NCBI RefSeq assembly: GCF_026627925.1
Contig: NZ_JAPNLE010000009.1
Span: 868,001 to 932,000 of the forward strand
DNA: 64,000 nt
Reading direction: 5' to 3'
Source: Cupriavidus sp. D39
GTDB taxonomy: Bacteria; Pseudomonadota; Gammaproteobacteria; Burkholderiales; Burkholderiaceae
Below, one piece after another: positions 17,769-27,580 of the stretch (position 1 is the stretch's first letter; each line of letters begins with the position of its first letter). The notes under the pieces were generated by a model. It was given only the letters and a program-made list of their open reading frames with translations. It made no database searches and was not told the origin of the DNA. Both the position numbers and the translations under genes were made by a program.

Positions 17769-18412
17769 ATCGACGCCATACCGGGTACGATCGGCAGTGC
17801 GACCGAGCGCGACCGCCTGCACGCGGCGCGCTGCCGCTGGCTGCTGACCGTGCTGTATCTCGGCGGCTTGCGGGCGGCGGAGGTGGCCAGCACGCGCATG
17901 GGGGCGTTTTTCTGCCGCCGTGACAGCCAGGGCCTGGAGCGTTGGTGGCTGGAGGTGACGGGCAAGGGGACAAGACGCGGCTGGTGCCGGCCACGGACGA
18001 AATGATGGTGGAGCTGGCGCGCTATCGCGCCGCCCACGGCCTGCCGCCGATGCCATTGCCAGGCGAGGACCGCCCCATCGTGCTACCGGTCATTGGCAAG
18101 GAAAAACCCTTGTCGCGCGGCGCGCTTCACCTGGTGCTCAAGGAGATCTTCGCGCTGGCGGCCGAGCGCCTGCGCGCACGCGGACCGGATTGGGAAAGCC
18201 GGGCCGAGGTGCTGGCCAGCGCGTCGGCGCACTGGCTGCGCCATACGGCGGGGTCGCATATGACGGACCAGCAGGTGGACCTGCGCTTTGTCAGGGACAA
18301 TTTCGGGCATGCGTCCATCTCGACCACCAGCGCCTACCTCCACACGGAAGACGATGCGCGGCACGAAGCTACGCAGGAACGTCACCGGATCGGGTGGAAG
18401 CGCGAAGTGTGA
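17769..18412 (+). pseudogene. Tyrosine recombinase/integrase, 5'-truncated and frameshifted
   Basis: C-terminal catalytic domain of a phage-type integrase. Arg I is in LYLGGLRAAEVAS, the HxxR box in AHWLRHTAGSHM, the late His in NFGHASISTTS and the nucleophile in AYLHTED. An in-frame TAG precedes the first homologous residue, so the N-terminal DNA-binding part is lost. WWLEVTGKG and DKTRLVPATDEMMVEL are in different frames. Adding one G in GGCAAGGGGACAAG (about 17966) rejoins them. All catalytic residues remain in the 18412-ending frame. Confidence 0.8.
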
Positions 18413-18537
18413 CCGGGGCACCCGCCCCGGGGCCAGAATGTGCCTGGTTTGGCCGATGCCACGCCGCGGCGCGGGCGGCAACGCGAATCGTGACGGATTG
18501 CCATGCACGAGGCTTCTGTTTCTAATGTCTGGGCACG

Positions 18538-19060
18538 ATGGGCTTCGAACAACTGGCGGCACTCAAGGAACAACTGGCAAAAGTAGCTAAAACGCCACGG
18601 GCGAGGACGCGACGTGCACCCCAGTTTCAGCCAGCCCGGCTAGGCCCGTTAAGCCCGTCGATCCGGTGCTGCAGGCCATCGTGAAGCTGCAACAGCGCTT
18701 TCCAAAAACCTTTCCAAAGAATCCCGCACCAAAGGTGTCGCTCAAGATCGGCCTCTTCGAGGATCTCATCTTGCACGCGCGGGAACTTGGAGGCATCCGA
18801 GCAGCGAACCACGCGCCACCGTCAAACAATCAATAGCTCGTCTGAAACCTACCCTGACGGAGCCGATATTGCGCGACGCAATCCGGACCTGGTGCCGCGC
18901 ACCCGCCACTGGACCGGCCTACTGGAAGGTGCCGCGCGCATGGATCTGGCGGGACACGTTGCGCGGGCCGATGCGACGCGGGCGCACCAACTGCAAGCCC
19001 ATCGCGGAGTGCGTGCGTTATCTCAACCCGCTACTGCACCGAAGCCGAACTGATCTGTGA
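18538..19060 (+). pseudogene. ProQ/FinO-family RNA chaperone, multiply frameshifted
   Basis: Pieces of one ProQ/FinO-type protein appear in order in different frames: MGFEQLAALKEQLAKVAKT from the ATG at 18538; then VDPVLQAIVKLQQRFPKTFP and NPAPKVSLKIGLFEDLILHA; then LRDAIRTWCR; then HWTGLLEGAARMDLAGHVA with ADATRAHQLQA. At least three frame changes are needed to join them, more than single sequencing errors would easily explain. No intact copy is in the window. It follows the broken integrase. Confidence 0.7.
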
Positions 19061-19143
19061 CGACGGCACGGCACCGCATGCGTGCGCTCGACAACTGGAA
19101 TCCATTGCTCCCCGTCGAACTGCCGCGGTCACCACTGCAGCCA

Positions 19144-19174
19144 CCATCGTTGCGCGCTGTGCTTCCTGCTCTTG
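19144..19174. repeat. 31-base repeat, copy 1 (copy 2 at 40800-40830)
   Basis: A 31-base block starting CCATCGTTGCGCGCTGTG is identical to 40800-40830 in the same orientation, while flanking sequence differs. Both copies lie in gene-poor sequence beside catabolic clusters. They may be remnants of a shared mobile element. Confidence 0.7.
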
Positions 19175-19298
19175 TTTGGACTTGCACCCACTGGAAAAGC
19201 ACCGCCTAAACAAGGCGCACACCCGTGGCGGGCATGGCACTGTCTCGGCGCATGCGCGCACCATTGCCGTGAGCCAGATGAAAACCAAATGATCCAAC

Positions 19299-19317
19299 TT
19301 GGACCATTTGGTCAAAT
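19299..19317. promoter_or_regulatory. RutR-type operator upstream of rutA
   Basis: TTGGACCATTTGGTCAAAT is a near-perfect palindrome (TTGGACCA-TT-TGGTCAAA, one mismatch). It closely resembles the known RutR site TTGACCA-nn-TGGTCAA. An almost identical site lies at 24821-24839. A further half-site, TTTGACCA, overlaps the leader at 19436-19443, just before the rutA ribosome-binding site. The RutR-type gene of this cluster is the natural candidate to bind. Confidence 0.7.
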
Positions 19318-19455
19318 AAAATCCAATACTAATACTCAAGTCATTGATTAATAATGCTATTTTGCATATGGCACGATGCATGCTAGTACGGACTACCCTG
19401 GCACGGATGCAACGGCATGACGCGGATCAGGGCCCTTTGACCAAATGAGGAAAAC

Positions 19456-20568
19456 ATGAACGTCGGCGTCTTCATTCCCATCGGCAACAATGGCTGGCTC
19501 ATCTCGGAGAACGCTCCGCAGTACAAGCCCACGTTCGAGCTCAACAAGCAGATCACACAGACGGCCGAGCACTATGGCCTGGACTTCGCGCTCTCCATGA
19601 TCAAGCTGCGCGGCTTCGGGGGCAAAACCGAATTTTGGGACCACAACCTGGAGTCTTTCACGCTGATGGCAGGCCTGGCCGCGGTCACCTCCAAGATCAA
19701 GCTCTTCGCTACCGCCGCCACGCTCACCATGCCCCCTGCCATCGTAGCGCGCATGGCCGCCACCATCGACTCGATTTCGGGCGGGCGCTTTGGTGTGAAC
19801 CTGGTGACCGGCTGGCAGCGGCCGGAGTATTCGCAGATGGGCATGTGGCCGGGCGACCAGTTCTTCGGCACTCGCTACCAATACCTCTCGGAGTATGTGC
19901 AGGTGCTTCGCGATCTCTGGGCCACCGGCAAATCCGATTTCAAGGGCGAGCATTTCGCCATGGAGGACTGCCGCGTGAGCCCTACGCCGCAGGCGGATAT
20001 GAAGGTGATCTGTGCCGGCCAGAGCGACGCAGGCATGGATTTCTCGGCCAGGTACGCCGACTACAATTTCTGCTTCGGCAAAGGCGTCAACACGCCCAAG
20101 GCCTTCGCTCCGGCAGCGGAGAAGCTGATCGAGGCCACGAGGAAGACGGGCCGCCAAGTGACTTCCTATGTCCTGATGATGGTGATCGCAGACGAGACCG
20201 ACGAGGCCGCCCGGGCCAAGTGGGAGCACTACAAGGCCGGTGCCGACCACGAGGCAATTGCCTGGCTTGGGCAGCAGGGCGCAGTCGACACCAAATCCGG
20301 CGCCGACACCAATGTGCGCCAGATGGCCGACCCGACCTCGGCCGTCAATATCAACATGGGCACGCTGGTGGGCTCCTACGAGAACGTCGCCCGCATGCTC
20401 GACGAAGTCGCCGAGGTGCCGGGCACCGAAGGCGTGTTGCTGACCTTCGACCATTTTGTGGAAGGCGTGCAGGCCTTCGGCGAGCGCGTCCAGCCCCTGA
20501 TGAAGAGCCGCGCCCACGTGGACAGCCCCGTCCCCTCGCTGGTTCAGTCCAAGCGCCAGGCCGCATGA
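19456..20568 (+). CDS. rutA: Pyrimidine monooxygenase RutA
   Basis: Flavin-dependent luciferase-like monooxygenase of 370 residues that opens the uracil ring to a (peroxy)ureidoacrylate, using FMNH2 supplied by RutF. It begins [17 protein letters not shown], then [34 protein letters not shown] and a [17 protein letters not shown] block, all diagnostic of RutA. Length is as expected. AGGAAAA precedes the ATG. First gene of rutABCDEF; its last bases sit next to the rutB ribosome-binding site. A RutR-type palindrome lies about 140 bases upstream, so repression relieved by uracil or thymine is likely. Confidence 0.95.
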   Translation: MNVGVFIPIGNNGWLISENAPQYKPTFELNKQITQTAEHYGLDFALSMIKLRGFGGKTEFWDHNLESFTLMAGLAAVTSKIKLFATAATLTMPPAIVARMAATIDSISGGRFGVNLVTGWQRPEYSQMGMWPGDQFFGTRYQYLSEYVQVLRDLWATGKSDFKGEHFAMEDCRVSPTPQADMKVICAGQSDAGMDFSARYADYNFCFGKGVNTPKAFAPAAEKLIEATRKTGRQVTSYVLMMVIADETDEAARAKWEHYKAGADHEAIAWLGQQGAVDTKSGADTNVRQMADPTSAVNINMGTLVGSYENVARMLDEVAEVPGTEGVLLTFDHFVEGVQAFGERVQPLMKSRAHVDSPVPSLVQSKRQAA

Positions 20569-20585
20569 CGGCAAGGAGGATCGCC

Positions 20586-21383
20586 ATGACGACGCCGAAG
20601 AACACCACCCTCACCTCGTCCACGCCCGTCGGTGTGCCCGGTGCGCCCGGCACCCCCGCGCCGATGGTGCTGCCGGCACGCCCCGAGCCTGTGGCCTTGC
20701 TCGCTGCCAACACCGCCCTGATAGTCGTCGATATGCAGAACGCCTATGCCTCGGCCCAGGGCTACCTGGATCTGGCTGGCTTCGACATCTCGGGTGCGCA
20801 GGCCGCTACAGCCAACATCGCGCGCGCCATCGCCGCGGCGCGTGCCGCAGGGATCCTGGTCGTGTTCCTGCAGAACGGCTGGGATGCGAACTACGTGGAA
20901 GCTGGCGGGCCCGGTTCGCCAAACTGGTACAAGTCCAACGCGCTCAAGACGATGCGTAGCAAGCCCAAGTTGCAGGGCAAGTTCCTCGCAAAGGGCGGCT
21001 GGGACTACGCGCTGGTCGATGCACTGGTGCCACACCCTGGCGACATCGTAGTGCCCAAGACGCGCTACAGCGGCTTCTTCAACTGCATGCTAGACAGCAC
21101 GCTGCGCTCACGTGGTATCCGCAACCTGGTCTTCACCGGCATCGCGACCAACGTGTGCGTCGAATCCACGTTGCGCGACGGCTTTCACCTGGAGTACTTC
21201 GGCGTGGTACTGGAGGACGCCACGCACCAGGCCGGTCCGGACTATATCCAGAAGGCGGCGATCTACAACATCGAGACCTTCTTCGGTTGGGTCTCCAACG
21301 TGGACGACTTCTGCCGCACTGTGGCACCCGAAGCCGCCGTACAACCCACACAACTCGTGCCGGCCGAGCCGGCCATCGCCTGA
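20586..21383 (+). CDS. rutB: Ureidoacrylate amidohydrolase RutB
   Basis: Isochorismatase-fold hydrolase of 265 residues that releases carbamate/ammonia and aminoacrylate (peroxyaminoacrylate) from the RutA product. The catalytic Asp lies in [18 protein letters not shown], the Lys in [15 protein letters not shown] and the nucleophilic Cys in [17 protein letters not shown]. The start at 20586 is set by AAGGAGG seven bases upstream. The ATG overlapping the rutA stop (20565) would add seven residues and lacks a site. The first 35 or so residues are a Pro/Gly/Ala-rich extension not needed for the fold. Confidence 0.95.
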   Translation: MTTPKNTTLTSSTPVGVPGAPGTPAPMVLPARPEPVALLAANTALIVVDMQNAYASAQGYLDLAGFDISGAQAATANIARAIAAARAAGILVVFLQNGWDANYVEAGGPGSPNWYKSNALKTMRSKPKLQGKFLAKGGWDYALVDALVPHPGDIVVPKTRYSGFFNCMLDSTLRSRGIRNLVFTGIATNVCVESTLRDGFHLEYFGVVLEDATHQAGPDYIQKAAIYNIETFFGWVSNVDDFCRTVAPEAAVQPTQLVPAEPAIA

Positions 21384-21405
21384 TCTTCACAAAGAGGAGC
21401 ACACC

Positions 21406-21798
21406 ATGCCCATGCAAGCCATCATCCCGCCGGGTACCGGCACCCCCATCGCTCCCTTCGTTCCCGGCACGCTCGCCGACGGCGTGCTCTACGTCTCGGG
21501 CACGTTGCCCTTCGACAAGGACAACAACGTGGTCCACGTGGGCGACGCCGCCGCGCAGACGCGCCACGTACTCACCATCATCAAGGGCGTGGTGGAGGCC
21601 GCCGGGGGCACGATGAACGACGTGACATTCAACATGATCATGCTCAAGGACTGGGCCGATTACGCCAAGATCAACGCAGTCTATGCCGAGTTCTTCCCTG
21701 GCACCAAGCCCGCACGCTACTGCATCCAATGCGGGCTGGTGAAACCCGACGCGCTGGTGGAGATCGCCTCCATTGCCCACGTAGGCAAGGGGGCCTGA
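21406..21798 (+). CDS. rutC: RutC, RidA-family aminoacrylate deaminase
   Basis: YjgF/RidA-family protein of 130 residues, expected to hasten conversion of the aminoacrylate intermediate to malonic semialdehyde and ammonia. Typical segments are [55 protein letters not shown] and [24 protein letters not shown]. The substrate-binding Arg is in PARYC. AAAGAGGAG precedes the ATG. It lies 22 bases after rutB and four before rutD. Confidence 0.95.
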   Translation: MPMQAIIPPGTGTPIAPFVPGTLADGVLYVSGTLPFDKDNNVVHVGDAAAQTRHVLTIIKGVVEAAGGTMNDVTFNMIMLKDWADYAKINAVYAEFFPGTKPARYCIQCGLVKPDALVEIASIAHVGKGA

Positions 21799-21802
21799 CG
21801 CG

Positions 21803-22609
21803 ATGACCTTGACCTACGATCTGCACGGCCCGGTAGACGCCTGCGAGACAGTGCTCCTCTCCTCCGGCCTGGGCGGCTCTGCCGGCTTCTGGCAGCCGCA
21901 GATCCCGGCGCTGGTGGAAGCAGGCTACCGCGTGATCGCCTACGACCAGCACGGCACGGGCCGTAGCCCCGGCACGCTACCCCTGCCCTACACCATCACC
22001 CACATGGCGCAGGACGTGGCCGAGATCCTGGATGCCACTGGCACCGCACGCTGCCATCTCGCCGGCCATGCACTGGGGGGCTTGGTGGGCCTGCAACTGG
22101 CGCTGGATGCGCCGGACCGGATCGCAAGCCTTATCCTGGTCAACGCCTGGTCGAAACCCAATCCGCATTCGGCGCGCTGTTTCGACGCGCGGCTGGCGCT
22201 GCTGAGGGCCTGCGGTCCGCGCGCCTACGTGGAAGCGCAACCCATCTTCTTGTACCCCGCCGCCTGGTGCGCCGCGCACGCGGAGCGCGTGCAGGCCGAG
22301 GTGGAGCATGCCTTCTCCCACTTCCCGGGCGAAGCCACCATGCGCGCGCGCATCGGCGCCCTGCGTGCCTTCGACGTAGATGCCCGCTTGTCCGAGATTG
22401 CCGTGCCCACACTGGTGGCGGCTGCCGCCGACGACACACTGGTGCCCTGGACTTGCTCCCGGCGCCTGGCCGACGGCCTGCCAAACGCCACGCTGGACTG
22501 CGTGCCGCATGGCGGCCATGCGCACAGTGTCACCGAGGCCGAACCCTTCAACCGCAGCTTGCTGAGCTTTCTGGCCGGCGTCACAACCCGCAACGAGATT
22601 GCCGCATGA
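21803..22609 (+). CDS. rutD: RutD, alpha/beta-hydrolase-fold aminoacrylate hydrolase
   Basis: Alpha/beta-hydrolase fold protein of 268 residues that assists breakdown of aminoacrylate in the Rut pathway. It has [18 protein letters not shown] near the N-terminus and [14 protein letters not shown]. The nucleophile-elbow position reads [15 protein letters not shown], that is, Ala where ordinary hydrolases carry Ser. The same GHALG is found in enterobacterial RutD, so this is a family trait and not damage. The end overlaps the rutE start (ATGA at 22606-22609), indicating translational coupling. Confidence 0.92.
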   Translation: MTLTYDLHGPVDACETVLLSSGLGGSAGFWQPQIPALVEAGYRVIAYDQHGTGRSPGTLPLPYTITHMAQDVAEILDATGTARCHLAGHALGGLVGLQLALDAPDRIASLILVNAWSKPNPHSARCFDARLALLRACGPRAYVEAQPIFLYPAAWCAAHAERVQAEVEHAFSHFPGEATMRARIGALRAFDVDARLSEIAVPTLVAAAADDTLVPWTCSRRLADGLPNATLDCVPHGGHAHSVTEAEPFNRSLLSFLAGVTTRNEIAA

Positions 22610-23196
22610 GTACCCACCTGGACGATATCGCGCTGGGAACGCTGTTCTCCGAAGCCCGCAGCCACAACGGCTGGACCGCGGAGCCCGTGAGCGACGCGCT
22701 GTTGCAGCAAATCTACATGCTTGCGCGCATGGGCCCCACCTCGGCCAACTGCTCGCCCGGGCGTTTCGTCTTCGTGCGCACGCCCGAGGGCAAGCAGCGC
22801 CTGGCGCCCGCGTTGTCCAAGGGCAACCTGGAGAAGACCCTGAGCGCGCCCGTGACCGTGATCTCGGCCTGGGACACGGCCTTCTACGACAAGCTGCCTG
22901 TCTTGTTCCCGCATGCGGATGCAAAGAGCTGGTTCACCGGCAGCCCCGCGGCGGCGCACGAGACGGCCTTTCGCAACGGCACGCTGCAAGCGGCCTACCT
23001 GATCCTGGCGGCCCGCGCGCTGGGACTCGACGCGGGGCCGATGTCGGGCTTTGACCAAGCGAAAGTGAATGCCGAGTTCTTCGGCGGTACCACATGGACC
23101 GCCAATTTCCTGATCAACCTCGGCCATGGCGACGCCTCGAAGGTGTTCGGGCGCCTGCCGCGGCTCGACTTTACCGACGCCTGCGCGCTGGCCTGA
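22606..23196 (+). CDS. rutE: RutE, malonic semialdehyde reductase
   Basis: Nitroreductase-fold flavoprotein of 196 residues, which reduces toxic malonic semialdehyde to 3-hydroxypropionate. Diagnostic segments are [74 protein letters not shown] and FLINLGHGD. The length fits the family. Its ATG overlaps the rutD stop. Confidence 0.93.
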   Translation: MSTHLDDIALGTLFSEARSHNGWTAEPVSDALLQQIYMLARMGPTSANCSPGRFVFVRTPEGKQRLAPALSKGNLEKTLSAPVTVISAWDTAFYDKLPVLFPHADAKSWFTGSPAAAHETAFRNGTLQAAYLILAARALGLDAGPMSGFDQAKVNAEFFGGTTWTANFLINLGHGDASKVFGRLPRLDFTDACALA

Positions 23197-23222
23197 TGCG
23201 CCCCCTTCACCGGAGCCTAACC

Positions 23223-23774
23223 ATGCTGAATACCACTACCCCTGAGGCCGCGTCCACAGCGATAGCGCCATCGTCCGCGCTACCCAAGAGCGACTACCGC
23301 GACGCGATGGCGCGCCTGGGCGCGGCAGTCAACATCATTACCACCGATGGTCCCGGTGGACGCGCGGGCTTCACCGCCTCGGCCGTCTGCAGCGTCACCG
23401 ACGATCCGCCCACGCTGCTGGTTTGCCTTAACCGCGCGGCCTCTGTGTACCCCGCCTTCCTGGCCAACGGCGTGCTCTGCGTGAACGCGCTCGGCGCCGG
23501 CCAGCAGGCACTCTCCAGCCTGTTCGGCGGCAAGACACCGATGCACGAGCGCTTCGCGGCTGGCCGATGGGGCCGCAAGCTGACGGGGGCGCCGGTGCTC
23601 GAGGGCGCGGCAGTGTCGTTCGACTGCCGCGTGGTGCGAAGCACCAGCGTGGGCACGCACGAGGTACTGTTCTGTGAGGTCATCGCCCTCACCGCGCACA
23701 CCGCGCACACCGACGCGCACGGTCTCATGTACTTCGGGCGCCAGTACCACGACTTGCGCTCGAATGCGCACTGA
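23223..23774 (+). CDS. rutF: RutF, flavin reductase
   Basis: Flavin reductase (split-barrel FMN-binding) of 183 residues that supplies reduced FMN to RutA. Visible are [45 protein letters not shown] and [35 protein letters not shown]. The ATG at 23223 has CGGAGCC upstream and lies 26 bases after rutE. It ends the forward rut run and converges on the rutR-type gene. No rutG uracil permease follows; an ABC importer further downstream may replace it. Confidence 0.93.
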   Translation: MLNTTTPEAASTAIAPSSALPKSDYRDAMARLGAAVNIITTDGPGGRAGFTASAVCSVTDDPPTLLVCLNRAASVYPAFLANGVLCVNALGAGQQALSSLFGGKTPMHERFAAGRWGRKLTGAPVLEGAAVSFDCRVVRSTSVGTHEVLFCEVIALTAHTAHTDAHGLMYFGRQYHDLRSNAH

Positions 23775-23810
23775 ATATCTGCGGCAATGCATCGCGGGAC
23801 GGATGCTGCA

Positions 23811-24581
23811 TCAGGGCAGCGACGCCTGCGCACGTACCGCGATGCCCTCCAGCACGATCCGCTGCACGTTCTCCACCGTCTGCTCGAAGAATGCCGGGTC
23901 TTCCAGCGTGCGCCCGGTGATGGCCTGCACCTGCACCGCGAAGTCGGCGTAGTGCTGGGTGGTGGCCCATAGCGCGAATACCAAGTGGTGCGGCTCCACC
24001 GGCGCCAGACGGCCGGCGGCGACCCAAGCACGGATCACCTCGGCTTTGCGCTCCACCTGGTCGCGCAACTCGCGCGCCAGTTCGTCACGCATCAGCGGCG
24101 CACCCTGGACCATCTCCAGGCAGAACAGGCGTGAGGCATCGGGCTGGTCGCGCGAGATCACGAGCTTGCGCCGGATGTAGTCGGCGATGGCCTCGCGCGG
24201 GTCCTGCTCGACACTGAAACTGCGCAGCGGCTCCAGCCACAAAGCTAGCAAGTCGCGCAGCACCGAGACGTAGAGGTCCTCCTTGTTGGAGAAGTAATAC
24301 AGCAGGTTGCTCTTGGACACGTCGGCGCGCGCCGCGACCTGGTCGAGCGAGGTGCCATGCAGCCCGAAGCGTGAGAACAGCCCCAGCGCCGCACCGAGGA
24401 TGGCAGCGCGCTTGTCCTCGATCTGGCGCCACCGCCGGCTACCCGCCGGCGCCTGGCGCACGCCGGACACGGAGCTCTTGGCTGCGGCCTTCGCCACTAC
24501 CGATGTTGTGGTTTTTCGCGCTGTCTTACGCGCTGTCTTGCGCTGCGCGATGGCCTTGTCCTTCTTAGTCTCTGGTGGCAT
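23811..24581 (-). CDS. rutR: TetR-family regulator, RutR-like
   Basis: TetR-type repressor of 256 residues. The HTH is AILGAALGLFSRFGLHGTSLDQVAARADVSKSNLLYYFSNKEDLYVSVL. The C-terminal ligand domain (DYIRRKLVISRDQPDASRLFCLEMVQGAPLM, HHLVFALWATTQHYADFAVQV) matches RutR, which senses uracil/thymine. A Lys/Ala/Thr-rich leader of about 45 residues with a repeated RKTA precedes the HTH and is longer than in the E. coli protein. It faces the rut genes tail to tail. Two matching palindromes in this locus are its likely operators. Confidence 0.88.
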   Translation of the reverse strand: MPPETKKDKAIAQRKTARKTARKTTTSVVAKAAAKSSVSGVRQAPAGSRRWRQIEDKRAAILGAALGLFSRFGLHGTSLDQVAARADVSKSNLLYYFSNKEDLYVSVLRDLLALWLEPLRSFSVEQDPREAIADYIRRKLVISRDQPDASRLFCLEMVQGAPLMRDELARELRDQVERKAEVIRAWVAAGRLAPVEPHHLVFALWATTQHYADFAVQVQAITGRTLEDPAFFEQTVENVQRIVLEGIAVRAQASLP

Positions 24582-24820
24582 GTACTGCTATTCCCTGGCG
24601 TTGCTAATGGTGTATTGAAGCACACCATGCACGAACCGTGCGCGGTGTGACAACCCGGAAAGCATGCCACAGGACGTGACATCGGGCGCACCACCACGAC
24701 TCAGTCGAAATGACCACCGTGGTGCCTCATATGTTGTGGCCCTCGAAAATGCACCGATGGGGCGCGTCCGGATGCCGCGCTATGCCGCTCTCATGACGCT
24801 CACACACGGCACCCATAGGA

Positions 24821-24839
24821 ATTTGTCCAAATGGTCCAA
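24821..24839. promoter_or_regulatory. RutR-type operator upstream of the Fe(II) oxygenase gene
   Basis: ATTTGTCCAAATGGTCCAA, read on the other strand as TTGGACCATTTGGACAAAT, matches the rutA site (19299-19317) at 18 of 19 positions. It lies 140 bases before the oxygenase start and 240 bases before the RutR-type gene's start on the other strand, so it could serve either or both. Confidence 0.65.
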
Positions 24840-24978
24840 CTTGGCACGGACGTTGCGTATCCGCTGGCGTCGCGTGCCTGCCGACGCCGCCCTCCCAGGA
24901 AACGGCTCCTTGCCCGCTACGCATATCACCCTCGACCACCGAGCGCCTGCTGGCGCCGTCCTTCCCGGGAGAAATTCG

Positions 24979-25985
24979 ATGTCCCCAACGAGTGTCGGTG
25001 TTCCCATCATCGATCTGCAACCTTACTTCTCTGACACGCCGGAGGGCAAAGCCGCCGTTGCGCGCGCGGTGGACGAGGCCTGCAGCAGCATCGGATTCCT
25101 TGTCATCACGCAGCACCAGATCCCGCAGGACCTGATCGACCGCGTGTCGCGCGTCTCGCAGGAATTCTTCGAGCTGCCGCTATCCGACAAGCGCAAGGCC
25201 GACCGGCCCAGCCCCGACACAGTGCGAGGCTACAGCGCGGTGACAGAAGAGAGCCTTGCCTATTCCCTGGAGGAGGCCGCGCCCGGCGACTTGAAGGAGT
25301 CCTTTTCCACCGGCCCCGCGAACGTGCCTGACGATGAGTACCACCACGGCCCCGCGGCCGGCCCGCACTTCGCGCCCAACGTTTGGCCCGCGCTGCCAGG
25401 TATGCGCGAGACCTACGCTGAGTACTTCGCGGCGATGAGCGATCTGTCATGTTCGCTCATGCGCATCTTCGCGCTGGCGCTGGAGATGGAGGAGCACTAC
25501 TTCGACGACAAGATCGACAAGCACATCAGCATGTTTCGCGTGCTGAGCTACCCGCCACAGGAAGAGACCCCCTGCCTGGGCAGCTGCGTGCCAGCGCGCA
25601 CACCGACTACGGCAGCCTGACCATCGTGCTGCCCGACAGTCCGGGCCTGCAAGTAGCCTCCGGCGGAGGCTGGATCGACGTGCCGCACGTACCCGGCGCC
25701 TTCGTGGTGAACCTGGGCGATCTGATGATGCGGTGGACCAACGACCGATGGGTTTCCACGCTGCACCGTGTCGTGAACCCGCAGTTGGACAACATGCAGA
25801 GCAATACGCGGCGGCAGTCGCTGGTCTTCTTCCACCAGCCCAACTACGACGCCATGATCACTTGCCTGCCGGGCTGCACGGCACCGGGCGAGACGCCCCT
25901 CTACGCGCCGATCACCTCGGGCGACCACCTGACGTCCAAGTTCGTCAAGCAGACGACCTTCGGTGGTACCAAGATTGCGGCCTGA
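24979..25985 (+). pseudogene. Isopenicillin-N-synthase-like Fe(II) oxygenase, one frameshift
   Basis: 2-oxoglutarate/Fe(II)-type dioxygenase, about 335 residues once repaired. The N-terminal DIOX_N domain runs from VPIIDLQPYFSDTPEGK. The iron ligands are His-Asp in ASAHTDYGSL and His in STLHRVVNP; the cosubstrate-binding RQSLVFF follows. The first part (24979-25565) and the second part (from 25566) are offset by one missing base in GAAGAGACCCCC. The total length, 1007, is one short of a multiple of three. The start ATG has GGGAGA upstream. It lies behind a RutR-type operator and 13 bases before the VOC gene. Attack on a modified pyrimidine (e.g. thymine methyl group) is a guess from context. 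Confidence 0.85.
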
Positions 25986-25998
25986 TCGGGAGACATCG

Positions 25999-26400
25999 AT
26001 GGCGCAACTCTCCTACGTCAACGTATTTGCCAAGGACGTGGTCGCGCTCAGCGGCTTCTACCAGCGTGTCTTTGGCTTCCCCGAGATCGAGGCGATCCGC
26101 TCTCCCATCTTCCGCGGCCTCGACACGGGCAAGAGCAGCCTCGGCTTCAACGCACATGATGCCTATGTGCTGCTGCAGCTCGGTAAAGGCGCGGACGACG
26201 TGTGCGGCGACAGCTTCCTCCTCAACTTCGACGTGGAGTCCAAGGCTGAGGTAAACCGCATGGTACCGGTGGCGCTGGAGGCCGGCGCCATGCTGTTGAA
26301 GGCTCCCTACGAAACCTACTACCACTGGTACCAGGCTGTGCTTCGCGACCCCGAAGGCAACGTTTTCCGCATCAACTACATGATGGACAGGCATGCATAG
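25999..26400 (+). CDS. VOC-family (glyoxalase-fold) protein
   Basis: A 133-residue vicinal-oxygen-chelate protein: two beta-alpha-beta-beta-beta modules, MAQLSYVNVFAKDVVALSGFYQRVFGFPEIEAIRSPIFRGL and NRMVPVALEAGAMLLKAPYETYYHWYQAVLRDPEGNVFRI. The final RDPEGNVFRI is a classic VOC ending, with Glu at a metal-ligand position. GGGAGA sits before the ATG. It is only 13 bases after the oxygenase gene and 60 before the importer gene, so it belongs to that operon. Substrate unknown. Confidence 0.8.
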   Translation: MAQLSYVNVFAKDVVALSGFYQRVFGFPEIEAIRSPIFRGLDTGKSSLGFNAHDAYVLLQLGKGADDVCGDSFLLNFDVESKAEVNRMVPVALEAGAMLLKAPYETYYHWYQAVLRDPEGNVFRINYMMDRHA

Positions 26401-26460
26401 ACGTATCGCACGCCCTTCCACCACAGGCCGTTTTTTCCTTCTCTCCCAACACAGAGGTTC

Positions 26461-27558
26461 ATGATGAAATTGACGCGATCGATCGCCGGCTTGTTTGCCG
26501 GATTGGCCCTGCTAGGCACCGCCCTGCACGCCCAGGCAGAGGCGCCGGGCTTTACCTTGAAGAGCAAGCCCAAGATCGCCATGATCTACTTCGGCCCGAA
26601 GAACGATGGCGGCTGGACCCAGGCCTTCGACGAGGCGCGCGCGAAGGTCGAGGCGGCGCTGGGCCAGAAGATCCAGTTCGTGGAAAGCGTGCCGGAGGAC
26701 GCATCGGCCATCAAGCCCGCCGCCGAGCGCTTCATCCAGCGCGGTGCCAACATCGTCATCGGCACCGCCTTCGGCTATTCCGATGCCTTCAAGGAGTTGG
26801 CTGCCAAGTATCCCGACGTGGCCTTCCTCAATGCCTCGGGCACGACGAACGGGCCCAACCTCGAATCATTTTACGGCCGCACCTATGAAAGCCAGTACTT
26901 GTGCGGCATGGCCGCCGGTGCTGCCTCCAAGAGCGGCAAGCTCGGCTTCGTCGCGGCCAACCCCTTCGGCGTGGTGAACTGGACGGTCAACGCCTTTGCG
27001 CTTGGTGCACAGAAGACGAATCCCAACGCCACGGTCACGGTAATCTACACCGGCGCCTGGAACGATCCGGTAAAGGAACGCGCTGCCGCCATGGCACTGA
27101 TCGACCAGGGCGCCGACGTGATCGGCCAGCATGTCGACACGCCCACGCCGCAGCTGGTCGCGCAGGAGCGCGGCGTTTACGGCACCGGCCATCACCGTGA
27201 CTTGCGCGCCTTCGCACCGAAGGCCACGCTGTGCTCCTCCGTCTGGGTATGGGACAAGTTCCTGATCCCCGAACTCAAAAAGATCGAGGCCGGCAACTGG
27301 AAGCCCGAGCCCCATGGTGCCTTCATCGCTATGAAGGATGGCGGCACAGACGTTGCCGGCTTCGGTGCGGCCGTGTCCAAGGACAAGCAAGCCGCCATCC
27401 TGGCCGAGCGCGACGCTCTGATGAAAGGCAAGCAGATCTACGCCGGCCCGCTCAAGGACCGTGACGGGAAAGAACGCGTGACCGCCGGCCAAGTGCTCTC
27501 GGACGCAGACCTCTGGAAGATGGACTGGTACGTCAAAAACGTGATCACGCAGAAATAA
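26461..27558 (+). CDS. BMP-family ABC transporter substrate-binding protein
   Basis: Periplasmic receptor of 365 residues. The signal peptide is KLTRSIAGLFAGLALLGTALHAQA. The mature domain starts KIAMIYFGPKNDGGWTQAFDEA and contains GTAFGYSDAFKELAAKYPDVAFLNASGT and CGMAAGAASKSGKLGFVAANPF, the Med/BMP (PnrA-like) nucleoside-binding pattern. Either of two adjacent ATGs (26461 or 26464) may start it. First gene of a receptor-ATPase-permease-permease set behind the oxygenase and VOC genes, consistent with import of purine or pyrimidine nucleosides or bases. Confidence 0.92.
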   Translation: MMKLTRSIAGLFAGLALLGTALHAQAEAPGFTLKSKPKIAMIYFGPKNDGGWTQAFDEARAKVEAALGQKIQFVESVPEDASAIKPAAERFIQRGANIVIGTAFGYSDAFKELAAKYPDVAFLNASGTTNGPNLESFYGRTYESQYLCGMAAGAASKSGKLGFVAANPFGVVNWTVNAFALGAQKTNPNATVTVIYTGAWNDPVKERAAAMALIDQGADVIGQHVDTPTPQLVAQERGVYGTGHHRDLRAFAPKATLCSSVWVWDKFLIPELKKIEAGNWKPEPHGAFIAMKDGGTDVAGFGAAVSKDKQAAILAERDALMKGKQIYAGPLKDRDGKERVTAGQVLSDADLWKMDWYVKNVITQK

Positions 27559-27580
27559 TCAACAACCAACTGAGTAAGCC

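Noticed and set aside
19393..20574. Minus-strand frame of 393 codons over rutA
   Set aside because: Antisense shadow of rutA; the rutA frame has diagnostic motifs and operon context.
21977..22924. Minus-strand frames over rutD and rutE
   Set aside because: Arg/Ala/Gly-rich shadows without domains; the plus-strand genes overlap in a translationally coupled way.
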